Assembly (NCBI RefSeq): GCF_900113865.1
Contig: NZ_FOQY01000011.1
Coordinates: 123,776 to 187,775, forward strand
From: Streptosporangium canum
Lineage (GTDB): Bacteria > Actinomycetota > Actinomycetes > Streptosporangiales > Streptosporangiaceae
Direction: 5' to 3'
DNA: 64,000 nucleotides
Under the pieces are notes generated by a model. It had not been told where the DNA came from. It worked only from the letters and a program-made list of their open reading frames with translations, and searched no databases. Shown here piece after piece: positions 52,877-60,804 of this stretch (its first letter is position 1; every line of letters starts with the position of its first letter). A program made the position numbers and the translations under genes.

Positions 52877-54840
52877 ACACCAGGATCACTCATCTCTACG
52901 ACAGGGTCGACGGGCTCGGCTTCGGCGCCGACTACAACCCGGAGCAGTGGTCGCCCGACGTGTGGCGCGAGGACGTCCGCCTCATGCGCGAGGCCGGGGT
53001 CAACATCGTCACCCTGGGCATCTTCTCCTGGGGGATGATCGAGCCGGCTCCGGGAGAGTACGACTTCGGCTGGCTCGACGAGGTCATGGACCTGCTGGGC
53101 GACGCCGGGATCGCGGTGTCCCTGGCCACCGGCACCGCCTCGCCGCCCTCCTGGCTGCCCCGGCTGCACCCGGAGAGCCTGCCGGTCAGGCGGGACGGAG
53201 TCACGCTCCATCCGGGGTCGCGCCAGCACTACTGCCCCAGCTCCCCGGTCTACCGCGACGCCGCGGTGGCGCTGGCCACGCGGCTGGCCGAGCGGTACGG
53301 CACGCATCCGGCCCTCGCCCTGTGGCATGTGGGCAACGAGTACGGCTGCCACTTGGAGGAGTGCTGCTGCGAGGTCTCGGCGGAGGACTTCCGGCGCTGG
53401 CTGCGTGGGCGCTACGGAGACCTCGACGCGCTCAACGCCGCCTGGTCGACGACCTTCTGGAGCCAGCGCGTCACCGACTGGGCCGAGGTGGCGCCGCCCA
53501 GGACGGCCCCGACCCTGACCAACCCGGCGCAGGAGCTCGACTTCCGGCGCTTCAGCTCCGACGCCCTGCTCGCCTGCTACCGGGCCGAGCGCGCCGCGCT
53601 GCTGGAGCTGACCCCGGGCGTGCCGGTGACGACCAACATCATGGGCATGTGGCGTTCGGTCGACTACTTCTCCTGGGCCGAGGAGTTCGACATCGTGGCG
53701 CTGGACATCTATCCGGAGCCGAAGGACCCCGGGGCGCATATCGGCGCAGCCCTCTTCCACGACCTGATGCGCTCGGTGGGCGGCGGCCGGCCGTACCTGA
53801 TGATGGAGAGCGCGACCGGCGCGATCAGCTACCGGCCGCCCAACCGGCCCAAGCACCCGGGGCTCAACCGGCTCTGGAGCCATCAGGCGCTGGCACGCGG
53901 CGCCGACGCCGTCATGTATTTCCAGTGGCGGGCCTCCGCGGGCGGCGCGGAGAAGTTCCACTCGGCGATCGTCTCGCACGGCGGGAGCGACAACCGGATC
54001 TTCCGCGAGGTCTCCGGCCTGGGCGCCGAGCTCGGCGCCCTGCGCGACGTGACGGGCTCGCGGGTCCACGCCGACGTGGCGATCGTGCACGACTGGGCGA
54101 ACTGGTGGGCCCTGGAGCTGGACGCCCGGCCGGGGGAGCTCAAGCTGCCCGAGCGGATGCTGGCGCACTACACCCCGCTGTGGCGGGAGAACGTCACCGT
54201 CGACGTGGTGCCGCCGGACGCGGACCTGTCCGGCTACAAGCTGGTGGTGGTGCCCAACCTCTACCTCTGCTCCGACGCCGCCGCGCGCAACCTCTCCGGC
54301 TATGTCGAACGCGGCGGGCACCTGCTGATGTCGTTCTTCAGCGGGATCGCCGACGAGTGCGACCGGATACGGCTCGGTGGCTATCCGGGCGCCTTCCGGG
54401 AGCTGCTGGGACTGCGCGTCGAGGAGTTCTGGCCGCTGAGCGAGGGCGAGCGCGCCGGGCTAAGCTCGGGCGGGTCGGCCGATCTCTGGGCCGACCACGT
54501 GGTGCTGGAGGGCGCGAGCGAGCTGGCCGCCTACGCCGACGGGCCGCTCGCGGGCCTGCCCGCGGTCACCAGGCACTCCTACGGCGCCGGCACGGCGACC
54601 TACCTGGGCACTCGCCCCGACGAGGACGCCATGCGCGAGGTGGTCCGCGATGTCCTCGGCCTGGCCGGGGTCTCCCCGGTGCTGCCGGGTCTCCCCGAAG
54701 GGGTCGAGGCCGTCGAGCGGGCCGGCGAGGACGGGCGGCGGTTCCTGTTCCTGCTCAACCACGGTGACCGGCCCGTGCTCGCCGCCGGCGCCGAACTGGG
54801 GCCGCACGACGTCGTCGTGCTGAGGCGGGAGGACGTGTGA
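52873..54840 (+). CDS. beta-galactosidase, GH42
   Basis: 655 residues, cytoplasmic (no signal). TIM barrel with FGADYNPEQWSPDVWREDVRLMREAGVNIVTLGIFSWGMIEP; acid/base Glu156 in WHVGNEYGCHLEECCC and nucleophile Glu312 in LMMESATGAISY. The Cys cluster (Cys121, 159, 164-166) matches the metal site seen in many GH42 enzymes. A trimerisation domain and a small C-terminal beta domain follow. Start TTG 52873, overlapping the permease stop by four bases. Hydrolyses imported lactose or galacto-oligosaccharides, releasing galactose for the downstream enzymes. Confidence 0.93.
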   Translation: MNTRITHLYDRVDGLGFGADYNPEQWSPDVWREDVRLMREAGVNIVTLGIFSWGMIEPAPGEYDFGWLDEVMDLLGDAGIAVSLATGTASPPSWLPRLHPESLPVRRDGVTLHPGSRQHYCPSSPVYRDAAVALATRLAERYGTHPALALWHVGNEYGCHLEECCCEVSAEDFRRWLRGRYGDLDALNAAWSTTFWSQRVTDWAEVAPPRTAPTLTNPAQELDFRRFSSDALLACYRAERAALLELTPGVPVTTNIMGMWRSVDYFSWAEEFDIVALDIYPEPKDPGAHIGAALFHDLMRSVGGGRPYLMMESATGAISYRPPNRPKHPGLNRLWSHQALARGADAVMYFQWRASAGGAEKFHSAIVSHGGSDNRIFREVSGLGAELGALRDVTGSRVHADVAIVHDWANWWALELDARPGELKLPERMLAHYTPLWRENVTVDVVPPDADLSGYKLVVVPNLYLCSDAAARNLSGYVERGGHLLMSFFSGIADECDRIRLGGYPGAFRELLGLRVEEFWPLSEGERAGLSSGGSADLWADHVVLEGASELAAYADGPLAGLPAVTRHSYGAGTATYLGTRPDEDAMREVVRDVLGLAGVSPVLPGLPEGVEAVERAGEDGRRFLFLLNHGDRPVLAAGAELGPHDVVVLRREDV

Positions 54841-55574
54841 CGGGCCGCTTCGACGGCAGGACCGCCGTCGTGACCGGGGGAGCGTCGGGCATCGGTGCCG
54901 CGACCGCCAGGAGGCTGGCGTCCGAGGGGGCGGCCGTGCTGGTCGTCGACGTCTCCGGCGCGGGCGCGGAGGTGGCGCAGGAACTCCGCGAGCTGGGCGG
55001 CAGGGCCGGTTTCCTCGAAGGCGACGTCTCCCGGGAGGAGACCTGGGAACGGGTGGCGGGCTGGGGCCCGATCGACGTGATCGTGAGCAACGCCTACACC
55101 GTCGAGGTGGCGCCGGCCCACGAGACCTCGCTCGACTCCTGGAACCGCCAGCTCGGCGTCAGCCTCACCGGGACCTTCCTGGCCGCACGCCGGCTGCTAC
55201 CCGATCTTGCTCGGAGTGGCGGCGCCATGGTAATCACCTCATCGGTACACGCTCTCGTCGGTCTCCCCGGGCATCCCGCCTACGCGGCGGCCAAAGGCGG
55301 CCTGACGGCTCTCACCCGGCAGCTCGCTGTCGAGTACGGCCCCGCGGCACGCGTCAACTGCGTCGTCCCCGGGCCGATCATGACTCCGGCCTGGGACAGG
55401 GTGGACGAGGAGGGCCGTACCGACAGTGTCAGGGCGACCGTGCTGCGAAGGTTCGGCTCTCCGGACGAGGTCGCCACGGTGATCGCCTTCCTGGCGTCGC
55501 CGGAGGCCTCCTTCGTCACCGGCGCCTCCCTGGTCGTGGACGGCGGATGGAGCATCATGAAGGACTCGGCGTGA
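54837..55574 (+). CDS. SDR oxidoreductase, probable galactose 1-dehydrogenase
   Basis: 245-residue classical SDR: TGGASGIG, SNAY replacing the usual NNAG, Ser in TSSVHALVG, YAAAKGG and VVDGGWS. Asp at the end of strand two (VVDVSG) favours NAD. In De Ley-Doudoroff operons an SDR oxidises galactose to galactonolactone; that step would otherwise be missing here, so I assign it by context. GTG 54837 with GGGAGGA, overlapping the GH42 stop by four bases. Confidence 0.82.
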   Translation: MTGRFDGRTAVVTGGASGIGAATARRLASEGAAVLVVDVSGAGAEVAQELRELGGRAGFLEGDVSREETWERVAGWGPIDVIVSNAYTVEVAPAHETSLDSWNRQLGVSLTGTFLAARRLLPDLARSGGAMVITSSVHALVGLPGHPAYAAAKGGLTALTRQLAVEYGPAARVNCVVPGPIMTPAWDRVDEEGRTDSVRATVLRRFGSPDEVATVIAFLASPEASFVTGASLVVDGGWSIMKDSA

Positions 55575-56275
55575 TGGCGGAATACAGCGGGCGGGGCCTT
55601 CACGGCCAGACGGTGGAGGCGATCGCCGCGATGATCTTCAGCGGCGAGTACGGGGAGGGTGACAGCCTCGACGTGACCATCCTGCAGGACAGGCTCGGCG
55701 TGAGCTCGACGGCGCTGCGTGAGGCGATGAAGGTCCTCACCGCCAAGGGGCTCATCGCGGCCAGGCCCAAACTGGGCACCCGTGTGCGGCCGCGCTCCGA
55801 CTGGAACCTGCTCGACGGCGACGTGATCAGGTGGAAGTTCGCCGGCAGTCCCGATCACGGGTTCCTCCGTGACCTGCACGAGCTGCGGGCCATCGTCGAG
55901 CCGCCGGTCGCCGGGCTGGCCGCGCTGCGCCGTACTCCGGAGCAGCTCGTCGCGTTGAAGACGGCACTGGACCGGATGGCCGGGGCGGTGGACCCCGCCG
56001 CCACCGTCGAGGCGGACCTGGAGTTCCATCGCGCGCTGCTGGCGGCGGGCGGCAACGAGCTGCTCGTCAGGATGGAGGTGGTGATGGGGGCCGGCCTCGC
56101 GGGACGCGACCGGCTCGTCCACGGCTCCCACGACAGCGACGACCCGGTGCCCAGCCATCTCGCCGTGCTCGACGCCGTCGCGGCCGGGGAGGCCGACGCC
56201 GCCGAGGCGGCGATGCGCGAGCTGCTGGCCAAGGCGTGGAGCGACGTCGAACGGCTCTATCAGGAGAGAAAGTGA
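55574..56275 (+). CDS. GntR-family regulator (FadR subfamily, DgoR-like)
   Basis: 233 residues. Winged helix: TVEAIAAMIFSGEYGEGDSLDVTILQDRLGVSSTALREAMKVLTAKGLIAARPKLGTRV; FCD effector domain with EADLEFHRALLAAGGNELL and HLAVLDAVAAGEADAAEAAMRELL. The DNA-binding domain and its place inside a galactonate operon resemble E. coli DgoR, which answers to galactonate. ATG 55574 shares bases with the SDR stop. A candidate operator is the AT-rich palindrome at 49609. Confidence 0.88.
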   Translation: MAEYSGRGLHGQTVEAIAAMIFSGEYGEGDSLDVTILQDRLGVSSTALREAMKVLTAKGLIAARPKLGTRVRPRSDWNLLDGDVIRWKFAGSPDHGFLRDLHELRAIVEPPVAGLAALRRTPEQLVALKTALDRMAGAVDPAATVEADLEFHRALLAAGGNELLVRMEVVMGAGLAGRDRLVHGSHDSDDPVPSHLAVLDAVAAGEADAAEAAMRELLAKAWSDVERLYQERK

Positions 56276-57417
56276 AGATAACGAGGATCGAGACGTTCCT
56301 CGTCCCGCCCCGCTGGCTGTTCTGCCGGGTGGAGACCGACGACGGCGTCGTCGGCTGGGGTGAGCCCGTCGTGGAGGGGAGGGCCGAGGTCGTGCGGGCG
56401 GCGGTGGAGGTCCTCAGCGAATATCTCGTCGGCCGGGACCCGCTGCGGATCGAGGACCACTGGCAGGTGCTGACGAAGGGCGGTTTCTACCGGGGCGGCC
56501 CCGTGCTGTCGAGCGCGGTCGCCGGACTCGACCAGGCACTGTGGGACATCGCGGGCAAACACTACGGGGCGCCCGTGCACGCGCTGCTCGGCGGGCCCGT
56601 CAGGGACCGGGTGCGGGTCTACGCCTGGGTCGGCGGCGACGATCCCGGCGAGCTCCGCGAGATGATCGGCGAGCAGGTCGAGGCGGGGTTCACCGCGGTC
56701 AAGATGAACGGCTCCGGCCGGATGGACCGGTCGATCTCCGCCGGGGGCCTGGCCTCCATCGTCGGCAGGGCCGAGGTCGCCCGATCGGTGCTGGGACCCG
56801 ACCGCGACTTCGCGATCGACCTGCACGGCCGCGCCACCGCGGCCAACGCGCGGCGGATCGTCGCCGCGGTGGCCGGGTTGCACCCCCTGTTCGTCGAGGA
56901 GCCGCTGGCCCCGGAATACCTGCACCGGCTCGGCGAGCTGACCGGGGCCACCGAGGTGCCGATCGCGCTCGGCGAGCGGCTCTACTCCCGTTCCGACTTC
57001 CTGCCCGCGCTGACGTCCGGTCTCGCCGTCGCCCAGCCCGATCTCTCCCACGCGGGAGGCATCTCGGAGGTCAGGCGGATCGCCACGCTCGCCGAGACCT
57101 TCGACGTGCAGCTCGCGCCGCACTGCCCGCTCGGTCCGATCGCGCTGGCCGCCAGCCTCCAGATCGCCTTCGCCACCCCGAACTTCCTCATCCAGGAACA
57201 GAGCGCGGGCATCCACTACCACCGGGACGCGGGGCTGCTCGACTACGTCATCGATCCCGCGCCGTTCACCTTCGTCGAAGGGCACGCGCGCCGGACCGCA
57301 CTCCCGGGCCTCGGGGTGACGGTCGACGAGCACGCGGTACGGCAGGCGGACAAGCGCCCCCACGGGTGGCGCAACCCGCTGTGGCGGCACGATGACGGAT
57401 CGGTGGCGGAGTGGTGA
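56272..57417 (+). CDS. dgoD: D-galactonate dehydratase
   Basis: 381-residue enolase-superfamily enzyme very similar to E. coli DgoD along its length: KITRIETFLVPPRWLFCRVET, GVVGWGEPVVEGRAEVV, KGGFYRGGPVLSSAVAGLDQALWDIAGK, and the C-terminal RNPLWRHDDGSVAEW. Active-site residues visible: Asp and His in AIDLHGRAT, Glu in FVEEPLAPEY, Glu in LGERLYSR, His in LAPHCPLGPIALA. It converts galactonate to 2-keto-3-deoxygalactonate. GTG 56272 overlaps the GntR stop by four bases. Confidence 0.94.
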   Translation: MKITRIETFLVPPRWLFCRVETDDGVVGWGEPVVEGRAEVVRAAVEVLSEYLVGRDPLRIEDHWQVLTKGGFYRGGPVLSSAVAGLDQALWDIAGKHYGAPVHALLGGPVRDRVRVYAWVGGDDPGELREMIGEQVEAGFTAVKMNGSGRMDRSISAGGLASIVGRAEVARSVLGPDRDFAIDLHGRATAANARRIVAAVAGLHPLFVEEPLAPEYLHRLGELTGATEVPIALGERLYSRSDFLPALTSGLAVAQPDLSHAGGISEVRRIATLAETFDVQLAPHCPLGPIALAASLQIAFATPNFLIQEQSAGIHYHRDAGLLDYVIDPAPFTFVEGHARRTALPGLGVTVDEHAVRQADKRPHGWRNPLWRHDDGSVAEW

Positions 57418-58040
57418 CGGAGGACATGCTGGACGCGGTCAGGCGCAGGCGGCTGCTGGCCATCATCCGCGGGCGGGATCCCGAGGCGGCGGTGCGCACC
57501 GCGTGCACGCTCGTCGAGGAGGGGATCGACGTCCTGGAGGTGTCGCTCACCGGCGCGGACGCCCTGGACGTCATCGCGCGGGTGCGCTCGATCCTGGGGT
57601 CCGGCGTCGTCCTCGGTGCGGGAACCGTGCTGAGCGAGGCCGACGCGGACGCCGCCGTGGCGGCGGGCGCGGGTTTCGTCGTGACTCCGGCGATGGGCAC
57701 GGGAGCGGTGCGCGCCGTCGAACGCGGCGTCCCCACGCTGATCGGGGCCATGACGCCCACCGAGGTGTGGAACGCGGCGAGTGCCGGCGCCGCCGCGGTC
57801 AAGGTGTTTCCCGCGTCGCTGGGCGGTCCCGGCTATCTCGCGGCGCTGCGCGACCCCTTCCCCGCGGTGCCGCTGGTGCCGGTCGGCGGCGTCCAGGCGG
57901 ACCAGGTGCGGGCCTTCCTGGAGGCCGGGGCGGTCGCCGTGGGCGTGGGCTCCCCCCTTGTGGGGGACGCACCGCACGGGGGCGACCTGGCCGCGCTCAG
58001 GGAACGCGCCCGGCGGTTCCGCGAGGCCGTGGCACCATGA
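57414..58040 (+). CDS. dgoA: 2-keto-3-deoxy-6-phosphogalactonate aldolase (KDPG/KDPGal class I)
   Basis: 208-residue TIM-barrel aldolase: RLLAIIRGRDPEAAVRTA, EVSLTGADALDVI, LGAGTVLSEADADAAVAAGAGFVVTPA, and the Schiff-base Lys in AVKVFPASLGGPGY, then PVGGV. It cleaves KDPGal to pyruvate and glyceraldehyde-3-phosphate. GTG 57414 overlaps the dgoD stop (GTGA); GTG 57411 is possible. Enzymes of this family may also accept the gluconate epimer, but the dgoD and kinase neighbours point to galactonate. Confidence 0.92.
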   Translation: MTEDMLDAVRRRRLLAIIRGRDPEAAVRTACTLVEEGIDVLEVSLTGADALDVIARVRSILGSGVVLGAGTVLSEADADAAVAAGAGFVVTPAMGTGAVRAVERGVPTLIGAMTPTEVWNAASAGAAAVKVFPASLGGPGYLAALRDPFPAVPLVPVGGVQADQVRAFLEAGAVAVGVGSPLVGDAPHGGDLAALRERARRFREAVAP

Positions 58041-58963
58041 TCGACGTCCTGACCTTCGGCGAGGCGATGGCCTCGCTGCACGGCTCCGGGCCGCTCCGCC
58101 TGGGCGGCACCCTCGCGCTGTCGGTGGCCGGGGCGGAGACGAACGTCGCCATCGGGCTGGCCCGGCTCGGTCACATCGCCCGCTGGGCGGGCGTGGTCGG
58201 CGACGACGAGCTCGGCCGGCTGGTGGTGCGCACCCTGAGGGCCGAGGCGGTCGACGTCAGCGCGGTGCGCGTCGATCCGGGGCACCCCACGGGCCTGCTC
58301 ATCCAGGAGAGCAGGATCTCCGACATCACCCGCGTCCACTACTACCGGTCGGGGTCGGCGGGGTCGCGGCTGGCTCCCGGCGACGTGACGGCCGCGCTCG
58401 CGGACGTGCCGAGGATGCTGCACGTCACCGGCATCACCCCGGCCCTCGGCCCCGGTCCCCGGACCGCCGTCGAGCACGCCGTACGGCGGGCGCGCGAGCT
58501 GGGGGTGCGGGTATGCCTGGACGTGAACCACCGCGCCCGGCTGTGGGACACGGCGGAGGCGTCGAACGTCCTCGCCGGGCTGCTGCCGTACGTGGACGTG
58601 CTGGTCGCCTCCCACGACGAGCTGCCGATCGTGGCGGCCGGCGGACCCGAGGAGGCACTCCGGGCAGGGGCCGGCGAGGTGGTCGTCAAGCACGGGGCGG
58701 AGGGGGCCGAGGCCTGGGCCGGGACCGAGCATGTCAGGGTGCCCGCGCGCCGGGTCCGGGTGGCGAGCACGGTCGGCGCGGGCGACGCGTTCGTGGCCGG
58801 TTACCTGTCCGGCCTCCTCGACGGCCTGCCACTCGGGGCGCGGCTCGAACGCGCCGTCACGCTGGGCGCGTTCGCGGTGGCCTCCCACGGCGACTGGCAC
58901 GGGCTGCCGGCCCGCGACGAGCTCGGACTGCTCACGCTCACCGAGGGAGAGACCGTCCGCTGA
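58037..58963 (+). CDS. 2-keto-3-deoxygalactonate/gluconate kinase (PfkB family)
   Basis: 308-residue PfkB-family sugar kinase: FGEAMASLHGSGPLRLGG, SVAGAETNVAIGLARLG, ISDITRVHYYRSGSAGSRL as in KDG kinases, and the C-terminal anion-hole/base motif STVGAGDAFVAGYLSGLL. It phosphorylates KDGal at C6 for the aldolase encoded just upstream (ATGA overlap). It is PfkB-type rather than the E. coli DgoK type, a common replacement. Last gene of the operon. Confidence 0.92.
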   Translation: MIDVLTFGEAMASLHGSGPLRLGGTLALSVAGAETNVAIGLARLGHIARWAGVVGDDELGRLVVRTLRAEAVDVSAVRVDPGHPTGLLIQESRISDITRVHYYRSGSAGSRLAPGDVTAALADVPRMLHVTGITPALGPGPRTAVEHAVRRARELGVRVCLDVNHRARLWDTAEASNVLAGLLPYVDVLVASHDELPIVAAGGPEEALRAGAGEVVVKHGAEGAEAWAGTEHVRVPARRVRVASTVGAGDAFVAGYLSGLLDGLPLGARLERAVTLGAFAVASHGDWHGLPARDELGLLTLTEGETVR

Positions 58964-59073
58964 GCCGGGACGCTCGCCAAGGCTGATCTCCGTACGGGGT
59001 CCCGCCGGCCCGGTGATCGTGCTCCCGCGCGGGACGGCCGGGGAGGACCCCCGGCTGTCGTCGCCGAGGTCTC

Positions 59074-60774
59074 CTAGCGGATCGTCCACCCGCCGGGGAG
59101 CATGAGCGGGCCGTAGGACGGCAGGCCCAGCTCGCCGGCCAGGTGGGCGAGCGGGCCCCAGGCCTCCAGCCGGACACGTGCCATGGCGGCGGTCCTGTCC
59201 TCGCTGGAGTCCGCCGGGCGCAGGCGCTCCAGCGGGCTCAGCCTGGGGTAGGCGCGCACCGGGGCGTCGGCGGACAGGCCGGCCTTCCCGCGGGCCAGGG
59301 CGAGGGCGTCCTGGAGTCCGCCGAGCTCGTCGACGAGCCCGTGGGCGTGGGCGTCGGCACCGGTCCAGACCCGGCCCTTGGCCAGCTCGTGGGCGCGCTC
59401 CCGGGACAGGCCGCGGCCCTCGGCCACCTTGTTCACGAAGTCCTCGTAGACCCGGTCGAGCCAGGCGTTGATCCGCGCCCACTGCGCCTCGGAGAAGGCG
59501 TTGGTGGAGGAGAACATCCCCGCGTTGGCGCCCTCGCCGACCGTCTCGGAGGAGACGCCGATCTTCTCCAGCAGCCCGCTGATGACCGCCTTTCCGCCGA
59601 ACACGCCGATGGAACCGGTGAGCGTGCCAGGCTGGGCCACGATCGCGTCCGCGGCCATCGAGACCATGTAGCCGCCGGAGGCGGCCAGGTCGCCCATCGA
59701 GACCACGATCGGCTTGCCCGCCTTGCGGGTGAGCACGACCTCGCGCCAGATGGCGTCGGAGGCCACGTAGGAGCCGCCGGGGCTGTCCACCCGGAAGACG
59801 ACGGCCTTCACGTGCTCGTCGCGGCGGGCCGCGCGCAGGGCGGCGCAGACGGTGTCGGAGCCCATCGCGCTGCCGCCGCCCAGCGGGCTCCGCCCGCTGC
59901 GGCCGAGCCGGATCGCGCCGTTGCCGTGAACCAGCGCGACGGTCTCCTCGCCGGGGCGCGGGAGCTTCTTCGCGATCGGGCCCTTGGCGTAACGGCCCAC
60001 GTACAGCAGGAGCGCGTCGTCGCCGACGGCCTGCTTGACCTCGTCGTAGACCTCGTCGCGGTAGGCCATCCGGTCCACGAGGCCGGCCTCGACCGCCTCG
60101 GCGCCGATGAACGGGCCCTCGTCGATGAGCGCGCGGACCTTGGCGGGCTCCAGCCCGCGCCCCTCGGCGACGCCCGCGACGATCTGCTCGGTGACCGACT
60201 CGGTGATCCGGCCCGTCGACTCGCGGTGGGGGTCGGTCATGTGGTCCTGGGTGAAGGTGTTGGCCGCGGTCTTGTACTCGTGCCGCTGGCCCATCTGGTA
60301 CTCGACGCCGAGCTTGCCGAGCGCCCCCCGCAGGAAGCGCTGCTCCATCGCGACGCCGGTCAGCCCGACGTCGCCCGACGGCTGCAGGTAGACCCGCTCG
60401 AAGGCGCTGCCGAGGTAGTAGGGCACCGTGCCGGCGCCGAACTCGCCGAAGGTCTCGGCGAACGCGACGGTCAGCTTGCCCGCCGCCCGGAACTCGGTCA
60501 CGGCCTGGCGCAGATCCTGCACCATCGCCAGCCCCAGCGGCTGGGTGCCGATCTTGACGATCAGCGCCTTGACCCGGGAGTCCTTCCTGGCGCGCTTCAG
60601 CCCGGACAGCACGTCGGTCAGGCTCGTCTTGCGCATGGACAGCAGCGCGCTCAGCGGATCCGACGGCGGCCCGTCGGAGAGTCCCTCGGTGAGGTCGAGT
60701 TCAAGGACCAGCGGAGCGGTACGCCGCTGCCGGAACCGGTCGACTGTATCGATGATCACCTTGGTCGCTTCCAT
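59074..60774 (-). CDS. sppA: signal peptide peptidase SppA-like protease (S49, double domain)
   Basis: 566 residues, the long 67K-type SppA with two S49-like halves. The catalytic dyad is visible as Lys168 (HEYKTAAN, N-half) and Ser366 (GDLAASGGYMVS, C-half). Other marks: FRVDSPGGSYVASDAIWREV and GTLTGSIGVFGGK. Only a weak N-terminal hydrophobic stretch is present, so membrane anchoring is uncertain. ATG 60774 with AGGG upstream. It follows the second subtilase by 30 bp on the same strand and may be co-transcribed. Confidence 0.92.
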   Translation of the reverse strand: MEATKVIIDTVDRFRQRRTAPLVLELDLTEGLSDGPPSDPLSALLSMRKTSLTDVLSGLKRARKDSRVKALIVKIGTQPLGLAMVQDLRQAVTEFRAAGKLTVAFAETFGEFGAGTVPYYLGSAFERVYLQPSGDVGLTGVAMEQRFLRGALGKLGVEYQMGQRHEYKTAANTFTQDHMTDPHRESTGRITESVTEQIVAGVAEGRGLEPAKVRALIDEGPFIGAEAVEAGLVDRMAYRDEVYDEVKQAVGDDALLLYVGRYAKGPIAKKLPRPGEETVALVHGNGAIRLGRSGRSPLGGGSAMGSDTVCAALRAARRDEHVKAVVFRVDSPGGSYVASDAIWREVVLTRKAGKPIVVSMGDLAASGGYMVSMAADAIVAQPGTLTGSIGVFGGKAVISGLLEKIGVSSETVGEGANAGMFSSTNAFSEAQWARINAWLDRVYEDFVNKVAEGRGLSRERAHELAKGRVWTGADAHAHGLVDELGGLQDALALARGKAGLSADAPVRAYPRLSPLERLRPADSSEDRTAAMARVRLEAWGPLAHLAGELGLPSYGPLMLPGGWTIR

Positions 60775-60804
60775 GGCTATCACCCTAAGCGACCCATCTC
60801 GGGC

